The notes: a model not told the origin generated them from the sequence alone. A stretch of 64,000 bases of DNA from Cladopsammia gracilis (GCA_022457155.1 JAJGOT010000057.1:1320501-1384500), one strand, 5' to 3'. Positions 1-11,992 are shown, counted from the stretch's first letter. A program made the numbers and translations.

Positions 1-378
1 CTACATACGGTATATACGAATCACTGTTTAAAAACGAAACTTACTACAACGCAATGCTGCATGTGAAAACGTAATACATAGTACAATTCTGAAAGCGTCT
101 TTCGATATGTGTTTGTAACCACAAACATGAAATTTTATTACTTACTCAAACTATCATCACCTGATCACCGGAGTGTCCGTAATAAAGAGGTTAAGTTTAT
201 ATGAATTTGCTCTCTGGCGGGGCCGAGATTTAGTGTCCGCTGTCCGTATTAGAGAGGGTCCGTATTATAGAGGTCTTTTTTAAAGAAAATATGTGAGAAT
301 TTTGTCGGGACATAGGAAACTGTCCGTAATAGAGAGGTGTCCGTATTAGAGAGGTGTCCGTAAGGAGTGGTTCGACTG
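1..378 (+). mobile_element. Tc1/pogo-like non-autonomous element, cut by window edge
   Basis: This is the right part of the element seen complete at 55181-55772, in the same orientation. Both copies carry several repeats of tgtccgtattagagaggt and end in ttcgactg followed by TA. The complete copy shows that the termini are inverted and flanked by TA. That fits the Tc1/mariner superfamily (pogo/Tigger-type CAGT ends). No transposase is encoded. Confidence 0.65.
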
Positions 379-1572
379 TATTAGTGAGTTTGAGAAATAA
401 TATATCAAACATGAGAAACAGTGTTTCATCGGATTTCCAAACACCGAGAAGTGGATTAATAAACGAGGCGCAGTTCCTCGTGTTTGATATATTACGCCTT
501 ACACCGTATGATAAACAGCTTTACAGAAAAGTTATGACTATTCCGTTATCTCTGGTTTGAATGGTCACAATGCAGGATTTCATCCACAAACTCAAAAGTT
601 AGAACCATGTTGCTCAGCGTAATAAACAGCACCAAGATAATGCTCAACATGCACTGATAACTTTAATCGCCGGGGTATGGGGTCTTGGCAAACAAGAGCG
701 AAAAGGTATGTACTCAAAAAATGGAATGGTTAATTTTGACACAACGTTTGACACTGGAAATGTAAGGATTAACTCCCAAGAGTGCCACAAAATCAAAATT
801 CATAAAATCCCAAATCTCATTTTGTAAAGTATTGAAAAACAAATGGTACCATGTAAAAGTACTGCTGAAGAGGTTTCATTTGAATGGTTACACCATAGGA
901 TTTCGTAGACAGACTCAAAAGTTAGAACTACAGTACATGTCTCCATAATGACTCTGGGAGTGAAAAGATTAAGCGGGAAGAACCTTAACTGAAAGGTGGT
1001 TGCTACGGAAGAGTTCCAAACATCACATAATCGGTTTACTCGGCTATGATGTTTGGTCACGTTCGTTCTGTTATGGTTCCATCAAATTTTATGAGTCTGA
1101 ACTATATCTGGTAAGTCACGTGACCAGAACATTAAAAACCCTTAAAACTCAAACATAAAAAAAAACAAATGTCAACGGCTTAAGAACACCCATGGATTTG
1201 TGAATTTGTTAAAATTCATGTCATTGAAAAAGCTATGACGTCATAAAGTTGTTTTCGTCTAAATTGTAATTCCATGCTACAGATGTTAAAAAAGTTGAAT
1301 TACTTGCGATTCGCCAAAAAAATGGATTTTTATCTCTTTTCCTTTGAATTTTTGCGCTTTTTCATTCTTACGCACGGTTGGGGACTGGCACTAGTTGCGC
1401 ATGTGCAATGTCCATTTAGTGATGTTTTGTGTTCAGTTTCATAGCTCCCACCATATTAGCAGTTTATGACACGTGAGAAATGCTAACAATGAAATAATGT
1501 CCTTAGCAACGACTCTTAAACTGCAGTTAAGGTTTACCCCCTTAATGTGTTTACTTGCATTTCATTTCTTAG
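379..1572. other. Gene-free stretch with satellite monomers
   Basis: No convincing coding region was found. Two diverged monomers of the roughly 105-bp satellite arrayed at 14440-14975 lie at about 556-648 and 838-938. They are recognised by the words gaatggtcaca, ggatttcatccaca and actcaaaagttagaac. The 440-500 part also resembles an arm of the foldback at 39795-39930. The rest is AT-rich and unremarkable. Confidence 0.5.
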
Positions 1573-1698
1573 GACATCAATGCAAAAATCGTCTATCAAA
1601 GAAATTTTGCAAACGATTCAAGGAATTCTGTGCTCGCGACGACAGGAATGGTCTGTTTATGAGAAGGAAATGCAACTGGACGTGTGGTTGTGCTTGGG
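1573..1698 (+). CDS. ShKT-domain exon of an unidentified secreted protein
   Basis: A single exon of 126 nt is bounded by ttctttag and GGGTGAGA. It enters and leaves in phase 1, like the ShKT exons at 20.9 and 22.1 kb. Its translation has six cysteines; the second half carries the ShKT hallmark of Met, three residues, Cys, two residues, Thr-Cys. The last two cysteines are one residue apart (CGC) rather than the usual two. The domain is rich in Lys and Arg. ShKT folds occur in sea-anemone channel blockers and in many non-toxic extracellular proteins, so no activity is implied. No partner exon, signal peptide or CAP domain was found next to it. It may belong to a gene with distant exons or be an orphan copy. 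Confidence 0.6.
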
Positions 1699-3429
1699 GT
1701 GAGAATAAGTTTGTTATCAATTCACAAATTCTCCTAACCTAAATCCATTTTCTTAGGTCTGTCTGTATCAAACGCCATACCTCGCATCACAGGCTAACCA
1801 CCCTCTGTGTGGTGTGCTGTGCATCTGTAATGGTCGTATCGGTTAAATTTAGGTTTCTCAAAAGGAAGGAAATAATTAAATTTGATGCGACACTTGAAAT
1901 CGACTGCAGAGAAGTCCGCCGAAGCTCATTTTCCTTTCGTAAACGGTTGCCACTGATTGGTAACCATTCCAAGCAATTTCTGCTCTAGTTTGGGCCTGGA
2001 TTATGTCGAAATTGGGCTAGAATAATTTTAAAAATCAAAACATATAAATATCCTCTTGTGTTGGGGAAAGGGATATAGTCACCTTTTATAGATATACTGG
2101 TGAGTAAAGAAAAAACCCCTTACATTTCTAGCTGGATCTTGAAAACCCTGGTGCCTGGCTTAAGAAAGTGTCTGGGAGCGTGTTTCGCCTTGTTTTCTTT
2201 TTGTGATGATAGAAACCCTTGTCAGTCAAGCTAGTTGAAGTGAAACTGCTGTAATTTTCATGGACCAATTCAGTTATACATATATAGCTAAATTTTTATA
2301 TAAAAAAAACGTGGCTGATGAAAATTACAGCAACGTCCCTACAACACGCTCGAACAAGGCTTTCTATGACCTCGAATAGCCCGAAAGTCACAGGCAAGAG
2401 AGAGAAAAGGGAGCGAGAGCGAGAGAAAAAAAGACTAGCAGAGTCTTTTGTTTTTATATTGTGGACTTTAGAGATAGTTTTTGAAAGACAAAAAAAACCC
2501 GTGGAGAAACACTCTCCCAGACGCTTAATTACTCAGCGGGACGTAGTTTTCAAAAATCCAGCTAGATATATAATGAAATTTTTCAATTGCTTGGCGTACC
2601 TGTGTGGTGTTGTAGTAGTGAGGGATAAAAGTAGCATGCGAAAAGGCTCAGGATCGATTTGGGGGTCGAAGACTTCTTTTGAAGTAAAAGACTTTGAAGT
2701 AAAAAAAATTCAAGTGTCAGTAAAATGGCAGCGATCGTTTACGAAAGGGGAACTTGCATCGCGTCGACTTTTGTTGAAACTATTGAAATCCACCTGTGGA
2801 CAGTTTCCGAGGTTCGCTGAGCCACAAGTATTAAATAACAGTCTTTGTAAAGCAAATTTCTAAAAGTAAAAAAAAAGTTTATTTATTTATTTCTTTATTT
2901 CTTTATTTGTTTAATCAATACTGATTTATATTTAGTTCTACTAATGACTATAAGAAATAAAAATGTAACAGCATTTGAGCATTTGAGGAGAATTCGAATC
3001 TTTTTTGAAGAATACGAACTGAAATATAACAGTTTGCATGGGGATTTTATCAGACTGTCGAAATGTAAGTGTTTTTTGTATATATGGGAAATTTAAACCG
3101 AAATATTAGAGTGTGTACATTGGGGAATTTGAACCCGCGAAACATAAGAGTTTGTATTGGAAAATCGAATCAAAATATGGCGAAGTCAGTGCAGTGTGGG
3201 GAATTCGAATTTCAAATTGAAAACGTCAAAGAAAGATGTAACATGAAATTAAGCCCAAAATTTCATTCATTTGCTCTACTAAGGGTGAGTTGTTATGTGG
3301 CCCCAGTTAGTTAGTCTGTGTACTAAAAGTTAATCAAGTTGTTATTTATTTTTATCCCAGCACAATAACAGCGGTCAAGAAGGAAGACACAGAATACAGG
3401 GTAGAAAGATGTCCGAGGACCACTGCTAA
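1699..3429. other. Intron or intergenic DNA without a recognised gene
   Basis: A 181-codon open frame on + (2318-2863) has a low-complexity stretch rich in Arg, Glu and Lys from purine-rich DNA. It resembles no family I know and is probably chance. No other structure was recognised. Confidence 0.4.
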
Positions 3430-3632
3430 TAAGGGAAAGAGAACACGCAAAATATCCGAGCGTATTACACAGTAGATTGCCGTATTACACCTTAGCATCC
3501 AGTCCGGGTTTTAAGACACAAGCTATTATTAATACAATTCCAAGAATTTCATTCGGATCAAATATAACAAATTCCTCATTCGATGGTTTAACAGGTAATA
3601 AGTGCGGACATTTTACTCATTGCTCGCATTTT
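3430..3632 (+). repeat. Dispersed repeat, copy 1 of 2
   Basis: This segment recurs with moderate divergence at 45058-45262 in the same orientation. Shared words include gcgtattacacagtagattgcc near the start and tgcggacattttactcattgctc near the end. No coding content or terminal structure was recognised, so its class is unknown. Confidence 0.6.
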
Positions 3633-4566
3633 TTTCTCGCCCCTGCGGGGCTCGAAATAAATAAAGTATGCAAGCTTAAGGCTGATACTACATCGATACT
3701 ACGTAAAACATTCAACGCGACAACGACATGATAGAGCTCAAACTGAAAGCCAAAATGCAACCGTGGACAGTTGATTCGACCTGGTTGGGTCTCGTAAGCA
3801 CGTTGTCTACCAAATTGCACGTGGTGATGACCTCAGATGAAGATGAGCTCAAATTCAAATGTTTGCTAACTCGCCAAGGTCACTGCGCGAGACCATAAAA
3901 ATACTACGAAAACCGTGTTTTACGCCACTCGTCAAATATCCGCCCGTATTAACTGTTCAACCATCGAATAACGTGTCACCTTATTGAAGAAACGTTGACC
4001 CGTGAAAAGCATAAACCATGAAAGATGAGACCGAATGGGATTCTGGGTAGGCAACATTGGCAAGCATAGTAATATTCCATTTCTTGATGATAAAGAGGTT
4101 TTCTTGTTTGAGACATTTTAGAGCATGATTTATGCATTGTGTGATAATATTATGTGTAATCTGTCACAGATGAAGATTAATTTACCCAACTTCCCAGTAA
4201 GCCTGTTGGGTCACATCGTTCATGGTTTATGCTTTTCACCCGACAACGTTTCTTCAATTTGGTGTATATATATATTTTAATACAGCATTTACGGAACACA
4301 GTCCCCCCAAGCTCACGGTTCGTGTACTGACCGTTGAGAAGTACAAGGATTTGTATGGGAATTGCAACAGGTCTAAAAAATTTAACGTACGTTACTATTT
4401 ACTGTAATAAGGAAATATAAAGAAGTCGATACGTTTGTCTGCATTCAGTTCGCTGTACATACGCTTTGAAAATAAAAAAAAATGATTGTTGTTTTTAGCT
4501 TTGATCTTTGTTACTGTATTTTTTTACTATATATTTTTGTACTTTGTTACTGCAATTTTCGCGATT
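3633..4566. other. Gene-free AT-rich stretch
   Basis: No recognised exon was found. A pair of short related words around 4000-4020 and 4216-4250 (ataaaccatg and its reverse complement near Arg/Phe-coding text) suggests an old foldback repeat, but it is weak. Confidence 0.3.
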
Positions 4567-4806
4567 GCAATGGTTTTGCATCGTTTGGGATTGGCTAAAA
4601 AATATCGCGTCGCTTTTTCAACCAATCAGACTGGTAAAACCAAAACGAATCGTGATTTGCCCGCACGCGTTTTCCCGCGCTTGGCGTCGGCTACATGTAT
4701 TTCATTCTAGTTCTGATTGGTTCATTGGATTGTCTGTGTCTGTTGTGATTGGTCAGAGTAATTACTTTGGTTTTGGTTTTACGACTTTCAATTGAAAACT
4801 GCTCTA
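4567..4806 (-). repeat. CCAAT-rich repeat family, copy 1
   Basis: This is related to 21761-21995 and to the full-length copy at 50972-51257. It ends in ttgaaaactgctcta, the inverted form of the tagagcagtttt end seen in the other copies. Several gattgg/ccaatc words and a gcgcgc-like core are shared. The left end appears truncated. Confidence 0.65.
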
Positions 4807-5358
4807 TCATAGCTGTCAGAAAACTGCTTTAAACGACACATGTATCCGATGGAGGTAAAAAGCTGGAATGACTGTAAGAAATTATAGCACGTGGCATGAC
4901 CAGCGCAATGGCATAATTATGCGGATTGATGTTTATGCGAAAGAAACAATTAATAAATTAAAAATAAATCAATAAATTGGCCAAAACGCGTATATGTTTT
5001 CGCGCCATTTTGCAAGAGTAGCAGAATATTATCTTATTTTGCGGGCTGGACAATAACAAAAAGGAAACGAGGAAAAAATGTCCGATCGCAGGTTAGGAAG
5101 AAAGAGAGGTTGAATAAAGGAGGTGAATGCTGTTTATTGTTTGGGCATCCTACTGTATGAAAAAGCAAAATTATTACAATATTTTTATGCTACATAGATT
5201 CGTAAAATTAATAAATTTCGTAGCTGCGTGCAATCCTGGCCATAAGTGCAGACTTTTTACCTTGCTTTTTCCACGTAAAAAAACACAAATAAATACAGCA
5301 GAAGAAAATCGTGTGTAGTCTTATCAAGACAAAAGACAATAGCAAAAGAAAAGTATTA

Positions 5359-5478
5359 GGCCCGGTTCAAACGTCTAACTTCACATGTGCCGAATCTAAT
5401 GCAAATGAGTAAAATCTATTGTTCTTGCTCATTTGCATTAGATTCGGCACATGTGAAGTTCGACGTTTGAACCGGGCC
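5359..5478. mobile_element. Near-perfect foldback MITE
   Basis: The two arms of about 52 bp are inverted copies that begin ggcccggttcaaacgtc and end gacgtttgaaccgggcc. They flank a short loop (attgttcttgctc region). TA lies on both sides (5357-5358 and 5479-5480). The almost identical arms suggest recent insertion. Non-autonomous; no coding content. Confidence 0.8.
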
Positions 5479-5480
5479 TA

Positions 5481-6507
5481 ACATTTCGATACTAAGACTG
5501 AAACTGTCTCCCCAAATTGGGTATTTCTTGTAGTTGCGGAAACTGTTTTGGTTAGCTGTTGTGTAGTAGTGTGGGATTCTTCATCGTCTTTTAAATCTTT
5601 TGATTTACTTCATTTGGTGATCGCAACTTCCACAACAACAAGAAACTGTCAAAAAATAAAAAGATTCCATCAAAACCAATCGAATGAGTCTGGAACGATT
5701 CCGTGATTTCATTTTCTTCCCAGGGAAGAAAGTTTCGGAAACGAAAGTAGTTCTCTACCATGGACGCAGTTTCTACTGATGAGTCTAAAAAAAAACAGCT
5801 TATACCTCCCATGCAGGGAGCCGGTACAATTTAGTTGTAAAGCCGGGCTTCTTTGTGTCTTGTGTGGTATAATTTTGCCATGATAAAAAAGTTCTCTAAA
5901 AAATTCTTTTTTTTGGTATCGAAGGAAAATGAAAAGCCTTTTAAATTAGAGTGATGTACGACTAATATAAAAAGACTTTACATTATTCATAATACAGGGC
6001 ATCCAGCCAATGCTGTACTATAAAGTATCATACGTGTTAAAATAAAAAAGCAAGCAATGAAATGAAGACTTGTATAATCGTGGGACATTGAAAACTATTA
6101 TTTTTTGTTTTGTTTTATTTATCATTGCTACACAAAAACGTACTTACAATATACAACCTAAATTAAAAAAATTCAAATACGACATAATGAAAAGCTTTTA
6201 CATTGTATAGTTGACAACCAATAGTACTAATGTATGATAATGCTACAGATGACGCTAAATGCTACAAAAATTAATAAAATATACACGTAGAACTAAAATT
6301 AAAACAATAGGCAATTTAAGGAGAAAAGGAACGAGGAGAAAGACACACTAGATTGAAAGAGTGGTCCAATTATTTCTAGCAAAGTAGATGTAAAATTTGG
6401 CCATTAAAAGATAGTGGTCTAAGTAAAACGAAACGTATAACAACAGGACATTCGAAAACATATAAATGAGTGTTTCATTAGCCGGATCATGAAGTTGCAC
6501 TTCTCGC
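5481..6507. other. Gene-free AT-rich stretch
   Basis: No exon, repeat array or terminal inverted repeat was recognised here. The 5591-5812 minus frame is short and has no family resemblance. Confidence 0.35.
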
Positions 6508-6886
6508 ATTAAAGGGGCATTGTCACGCAGATTTTGCTGTGTTTTAGTCAAGATACACTAAATATATAACACAAAATTGCTTTTAGAACACCAAGAAGAT
6601 AATATCAAGTGATTTCTTCAAGGAAGAACAAACCATAATAAGTTTTTCTGCGATTTTTCCACGACTCTTGGGAGGAACTTGAAAAAGTTGGCCAATTTTT
6701 TCAAGTTGCAATCCATTTCCATCCTGGTCATCCCCAGCCAAAGATAACGAATACTAGTTTCTGTGCACTGGTAGAGTATTTGTTAACAAAACTGGACCAT
6801 TATTTTAAGGTTTCCATTGAAACAAATATCAGTGTTTTGGGGTTTTTCAAAGTGATAGTAAAAATAGGTGACAGTGTCCCTTTAAT
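6508..6886. mobile_element. MITE-like element with AAAGGG ends
   Basis: The termini are imperfect inverted repeats: attaaaggggcattgtcac on the left and gtgacagtgtccctttaat on the right. A diverged relative in opposite orientation lies at about 15970-16175, sharing cagttttgtt/aacaaaactg and a block around gcaatccatttccatcctgg and its complement. No coding capacity. Confidence 0.6.
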
Positions 6887-7158
6887 GTGATGCTTTCATA
6901 TTCATTTTACAAAGTCTGATCACTAGGAATAACGTTATGAATAAGTTTAAACTTCTCAACTTATTTTCTTCGGTGATTTTAAAAGAACGTTCATCGACAG
7001 TACTTGGTTTCTATTCGTGTGTTTTAAGATGCAATTCAGTGATAGGAGGGCAGAAGGACGTTTCAGCGAGCAGCACGCAGGCGTTTTTGACAGATGCATT
7101 ATGTATACAGCTATTTCAATTAACGTTGTTGGATGAAAGCTCAAAGCTACAAGCCAAG

Positions 7159-7248
7159 ATAGTTGGGAGCGGCGCAAAAGAAACTTTTTCCCCGCTCGTC
7201 GCATCGCTCATTCGCGCCGTTTCTTTTCGTTTCGCCGCTCCCAACTAT
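7159..7248. repeat. Short inverted repeat
   Basis: The left arm atagttgggagcggcg is matched by cgccgctcccaactat on the right, with a further partial match (cgcaaaagaaac against gtttcttttcg) inside. It could form a hairpin. Its origin is unknown. Confidence 0.6.
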
Positions 7249-8179
7249 CTACATGCCTGGAACAGGTCGGTTTACTCGTTCGGTCTTGACTTGTGGGCTT
7301 TGAGCTTTGAGCTTTCACCCGACAACATTAATTGAAATTGCTGTATGTAGTTAATGTTGTATCTAAGGGTCCGTTTACTTAAAAATAAGCTTTTCCGATC
7401 TTTAGGCCCAACTGAATTGCGGAGAGAACATCCAGGCATTATATATAATCAAGAAAGGTGCGAACGCGCACCAAACTTCGTTTTTGGTGCTGGAAATACC
7501 GTAATTCCTCGAACAATAGCCGTCCCTCGATTAATCGTCCACCTTTGTCGGAAATATTTGAAATAATCGTCTCCCTTGAGGAGATTATTCGTCCCCCGTT
7601 CCCCCTCCTTTCTTTCACCTCATCGCAGCCAAGTTAAAAATTCACTTCTTGTATAGGAAACAAGCTTTGATCAATTGTTACGGAAATACAGTAAGATGCA
7701 ATAAGACTCATACAATCACGGGACGTTGAAACAGATCTTGGTTCGTTTCTCAGTCGTACTCTTGTACGTATTTTTCGTAGTGATGAAATTATATTTAATT
7801 TTCTCCTGCTATGTTTTCGGTACAGAAATGTTTTGTTATATGACTTCAGTTATCTTTCCCGGGAAACTAATCCTCTCGACAAATATGTTGAAATTAACTA
7901 AATTGGTTTTCCCTTTTACAATATCGATCATTACACTAAGGCCAAGTTTGGTTTTATCCCAAATTGACATTTCGCAACAACCTTCCTGGAAAATACCCAT
8001 TCTTGCGTTCTTTTCCATTTTTAGTGTAAAACGCAAAACGTACCTTCGACAGTTTCTTACCAAAAACTTACCATTCGATAACGTTCGATAATTCTCTAGA
8101 AATACATGTTAATATATTCGGTTCCTTTTTGTGCTAATACTTCTAAGTACTTTTAATTTAATTTAATTAATTTAATTTA

Positions 8180-8320
8180 ATTTATTCATTGTAAATATAA
8201 TAGGATATGGTTGTAAATTTGTAAATTTTTTTTTTCAATAATGTTGTTTACATGACTGTAAAGCGCCTTGAGCATGGGATAAGAGCGCTATAGAAATAAA
8301 GTTATTATTATTATTATTTT
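8180..8320 (+). mobile_element. 3' tail of a non-LTR retrotransposon (CR1/L2-like)
   Basis: The sequence contains tgtaaagcgccttgagc, then gcgctatagaaataaagtt, then an (ATT)n run. This arrangement is typical of the 3' end of CR1/L2-type LINEs and of SINEs that borrow their tails. No reverse transcriptase frame remains upstream. A second, more degraded tail of this type lies at 39560-39683. Confidence 0.6.
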
Positions 8321-8597
8321 AATTATTGGGCGCTAGTCAGAATTTAGATATCTCCGTCCTACACATTAGCACTTAAATTTTTTTGAACTATCGATCACTT
8401 TGTTACTTATTTCACTATGTGTCGTGTCATTTAGGCTTTCAAATGTTAATTTTATCATCTATGCTATACAGTGAGATAGCTTTCAACAGCATCACTTTAT
8501 TCTGTCCGGCGTTCTTGTTCCGAAGTTAACACGGTAAGTTTGACTTTTTGTTAAGTTGCATTTCTGTGGACCTTTTTATAGAGTATGTTGTATTTCC

Positions 8598-8985
8598 TTA
8601 AGGCGGGGTACACCTGAATTTCAATGAAATTTTAAGAGGAATAACGGATAGCCGAAGAAAGGAAACTTTATTTTTGGAACACCAACAAACAGTTTACACG
8701 CATGCAAGAGCACCCCAGTTTGGCAGTGGAGAATTTTAGTGTTCATCTAGTAATTTTCAACTTCAAATTATATTTTTTCTTATTTCTCTAAATTTTACAA
8801 ATCCTTTGAGAAAACTATTTCCTCAGAAAGATACCCAAAAATCACCCAAAAACGAACAACATAGATTCCTGAGATGAGCGTAGAGTTTTGGATTGCTTGC
8901 CAAGAGAACGTGAACGAGATATTTCCATTAAACCCATGTCAAGTAAGTGGCGGAAAAATGGCATTCATGTGTACTCCCGCCTTAA
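8598..8985. mobile_element. MITE with TTAAGGCGGG ends
   Basis: Ends are ttaaggcggggtacac and gtgtactcccgccttaa. The inner part (8768-8868) is repeated in inverted orientation at about 9424-9525, beyond the right end, so a second, partial copy flanks the AAT microsatellite. No coding content. Confidence 0.6.
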
Positions 8986-9021
8986 TGTTACCATGGAAAT
9001 CGCTTTGTACGTCAGTCACTG

Positions 9022-9098
<77 letters not shown>

Positions 9099-9117
9099 AA
9101 TAATATATAGAGAACAC

Positions 9118-9166
<49 letters not shown>
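9022..9166 (+). repeat. (AAT)n microsatellite, two blocks
   Basis: Long runs of aat at about 9022-9107 and 9120-9166 are split by a short non-repeat spacer with agagaacacat. The poly-Asn and poly-Leu frames across it are artefacts of the repeat. Confidence 0.95.
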
Positions 9167-9201
9167 TTTATTCAAAAGAAAGGGCTACACTCTTGTTTAT
9201 A

Positions 9202-9260
9202 CTTAAAGAGTCTAACCCACCCAGTTCACAATGCAAACTGGGTGGGTCAGATTCTTTAAG
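9202..9260. repeat. Hairpin, 25-bp arms
   Basis: The arm cttaaagagtctaaccc with accagtt pairs with aactgggtgggtcagattctttaag across a nine-base loop. It lies directly beside the AAT run. The function is unknown; it may be a small foldback element. Confidence 0.75.
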
Positions 9261-9423
9261 AACGTCTAATTCAGTTTAGACTGAGACTTAGCTGGGACTA
9301 CATGGACGTTTTCCTTTTTTGGTGATTAATGCGGAGCCTGAAAACGGTACAGTATTTCGGTAAATCATAGTTTAGAAGAAGAAAGAAATATATTTTAAAA
9401 AATTTGTTGGGCTATAAAACTAA

Positions 9424-9525
9424 CCATCTATGTTATGGGGTGTTTTGTTAATTTTTAAATGATTTTTGGGTATGTTTCTGACGAAATAGTTCTTCTCAAA
9501 GGATTTGTAAAATTTAGAGAAATTC
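9424..9525 (-). repeat. Inverted partial copy of the 8598-8985 element
   Basis: This is the reverse complement of 8768-8868 with scattered differences. Shared words include gatttttgggtat and tcaaaggatttgtaaaattt. Together the two pieces bracket the microsatellite and could form a long stem. Confidence 0.65.
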
Positions 9526-9729
9526 GCCAAAGATTAGACATAATTGCTATTATAAAATAGAAAACGACTTGTTTACGTTTGTTAGCTCATTGTTAACACG
9601 GTAAATAGAAACGTTCTTAATTAAATCTCAGCTTGGGTATGGTCTTAGCTCGTTCTTAAAATTCTGGCCAATCTCAGCTTCAACGTTCTTATAAAAAAGG
9701 TTCGTCTATAAAAAATATCCTGTGTACAG

Positions 9730-9826
9730 CCCCCCCCCCCCCCCCCCCCCACCCCCCGCAGGAAAAATCAGAGAAGGGTTCTCCAAGTTTTCTTGAGAGG
9801 AGGGGGCGGCTGTACACAGGCTAATA

Positions 9827-9872
<46 letters not shown>
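9730..9872 (+). repeat. Poly-C tract and (AAT)n microsatellite
   Basis: A run of about twenty C residues near 9730-9750 is followed at 9796 by its purine-rich counterpart. An (AAT)n run follows at about 9826-9872. A duplicated 20-bp phrase, ggagtggtgcaaaagactgc, occurs twice in tandem just after (about 9891-9932). Confidence 0.85.
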
Positions 9873-10078
9873 GGGATAACATTCAATGTTGGAGTGGTGC
9901 AAAAGACTGCCTTGGAGTGGTGCAAAAGACTGCCTTGTTGGGAACTGCAAGGATACTGAGAAAAGTGTTGGAAATGCGAAGAAGAGAGAATTCCGTTTGC
10001 CCTTGGTCATTTGTTATGACCCGCCTAATAGAAGAAATTACGGCAATGACAACAGCCAGAACATAATGTTAAACAAAG

Positions 10079-10079
<1 letters not shown>

Positions 10080-10128
<49 letters not shown>

Positions 10129-10130
10129 TT
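10080..10130 (+). repeat. (AAT)n microsatellite
   Basis: An uninterrupted aat run of about fifty bases is followed by AT-rich DNA to 10438 with no recognised feature. Confidence 0.95.
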
Positions 10131-10438
10131 AATAATGAACAAGATGTTTATTAACAATTAAAATAACTATTTACAATACATTAAAATTCTAATTACGATA
10201 AAATATGTATATTTGAAAAAGCTATAACGTTCATTCATATAAATTTTCATTTCATAACGCTTGACAAGTTCAAGCAAATAGATATTCAAAAATATATAAT
10301 TTAAAAAACTAATGGAGTAAAACAAATACAAAATATTAACTATACGTAATTAAAATATATTTATATACATATCGATTAAAAAAAAACGTACTCAATTCTT
10401 TTCACAAGGTCAAAAATAATAATTTAAAAATAAATAAA

Positions 10439-10900
10439 CTAATTAATATTTCCTTCGGCAGTCTCTATCTCTATATCTACGCTTCTAAAGTCCCAAGACT
10501 CTCTCTTAACAGTCCGTGACCCTCTCAGACAAATCAGTGCGGATCTTAGAAGTGCAAAAGATATTCTTGCACGGATCCATGAAATTGTTTTCGCATAATC
10601 TTCTCCCTTCTTTATCGCGATCATCTCAGCTAGGCGACTGTGATACATCAAGCATTCCTTACCCATTCCACCGGTTGTCGTAAATACGAGAGGTGTAAAT
10701 GTCCCGTGTTCGACGTCGAGGACTCTACTAGAGTATTGGCGCTTTTTCTCGTTCTCGTGCATACGGTAGATTTGATCTGGGCTGAGATTCCTGTACGATT
10801 CAGCGTTTGGGTGACAAACCCTGACATCAAAAAAGGCTGATCGTTGGGGCTCCCAAAATCCACGTGCATGTATATCGAGCCTTGCATATCCATTATCCAT
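10439..10900 (-). CDS. Retroelement-linked protein fragment (C-terminal nuclease-like part)
   Basis: A 153-codon open frame starts in a short ATCCAT repeat and ends at a stop at 10439. It contains [40 protein letters not shown], and then GGMGKE followed by a region ending CLRGSR. I recognise this motif series as the C-terminal region that follows reverse transcriptase in a retroelement family abundant in cnidarian and sponge genomes. Its spaced acidic and Lys residues suggest a PD-(D/E)XK-like nuclease fold, which is inference. No reverse transcriptase lies upstream, so the copy is 5'-truncated. Its start is created by the microsatellite, and it is probably not a host gene. Confidence 0.6.
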   Translation of the reverse strand: MDNGYARLDIHARGFWEPQRSAFFDVRVCHPNAESYRNLSPDQIYRMHENEKKRQYSSRVLDVEHGTFTPLVFTTTGGMGKECLMYHSRLAEMIAIKKGEDYAKTISWIRARISFALLRSALICLRGSRTVKRESWDFRSVDIEIETAEGNIN

Positions 10901-10942
10901 AATCCATTATCCATTATCCATAATAATAATAATAATAATAAT

Positions 10943-10994
<52 letters not shown>
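10884..10994. repeat. ATTATCCAT tandem repeat joined to (AAT)n
   Basis: Four imperfect copies of attatccat at about 10886-10922 run directly into (AAT)n with one atagt interruption. This lies at the 5' break of the retroelement fragment. Confidence 0.9.
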
Positions 10995-10996
<2 letters not shown>

Positions 10997-11813
10997 TAAA
11001 ACAGCCAGTTGGACATTTCTCAACCAAAAAACTTTCCAGGTCCATTTTCTTAATTTGTCTTTAGTATATTGCCTTTGGTCTTGATAAGACTACACAGTGA
11101 TCTTCTTCTGATGTATTTGTGATTTGTACGTGGAAGTTTGCAAGGTGAAGGTTCTGAACACAGGCTCTATATGTAGCATAAAAATTATCTAAATATTTAG
11201 CTTTCTCATGAAGCAGGATGCGAAAACAATAAACCGCATGATTAACCTCTTGTTTTCACCGTCACAATCTTCCTCACCTGCGATCTGGCATTTTTCCTCG
11301 TGGTATCATTATTGTTGTTATTGTCAGTGTTGTTCAGTCTGCAATTGAAAGCAAAATTTGGCTGCCCCGATCTGATAGGAAATCGAACCCAAAACCGTTC
11401 ACTAATTGAATGATAATACATTATTATGTGATATTACAAGTATTGAACCTATATTTATTAACCTTTATCTCTACACCACTATCAAGTTTGGCTTCGATCG
11501 ATATGTCTCTGATATGTCAATTTAACGTACCAAGCTGTTTAATTTGTTGAAGGTATTTTACAAGGATGAAACTTTGTAAAGCATAGACATTGGCTGCAAC
11601 AAGGGCTTTTAACGGTGTTACCAATAGCCATATAACATTTAAGCCTTAAGTTTTATATTGATGCCTATTGTTTATTTAAACAGTGTTGTCAGTGGTTTAT
11701 CCAAAACATATCGTCATAAGAGAGAATCACATGAATTATTGCTTAAGAGATTTTTCCTAAATTGTCACTTTTTATGAGGTCATCCTAAGTCGAGCAAGCC
11801 TTTTCGTGACGCA
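10995..11813. other. Gene-free stretch
   Basis: No exon or clear element was seen. A sequence around 11378-11400 (aaatcgaaccc) resembles a tRNA B box in reverse, but the rest of a tRNA is absent. Confidence 0.3.
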
Positions 11814-11992
11814 ATTCTCTATTTTTGAATTACCCATAACACACTTTGTTTGCCCCCCAAATTATGCATAAACTATTGTTTGTAAATGTTCTTGGGAGGA
11901 CTGCATATTCGCAAGAGCATTTCAAAACAATAGTTTATGCAAAATTTGGGGGGCAAACAAAGTGTATTATGGGTAATTCGAAAATAGAGAAT
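11814..11992. mobile_element. Foldback MITE with long arms
   Basis: The outer ends are attctctatttttgaatta and its near complement ending taattcgaaaatagagaat. The arms continue through ccataacacactttgtttg, a C-rich block and cataaactattgttt, for about 70 bp each. The loop is roughly 35 bp. There is no coding content. Similarity of the arms suggests a fairly young copy. Confidence 0.8.

Noticed and set aside
2318..2863. 181-codon plus frame
   Set aside because: It has low-complexity Arg/Glu content, no domain and no splice or start context that I can support.
8874..9175. Poly-Asn and poly-Leu frames
   Set aside because: They are readings of the (AAT)n microsatellite.
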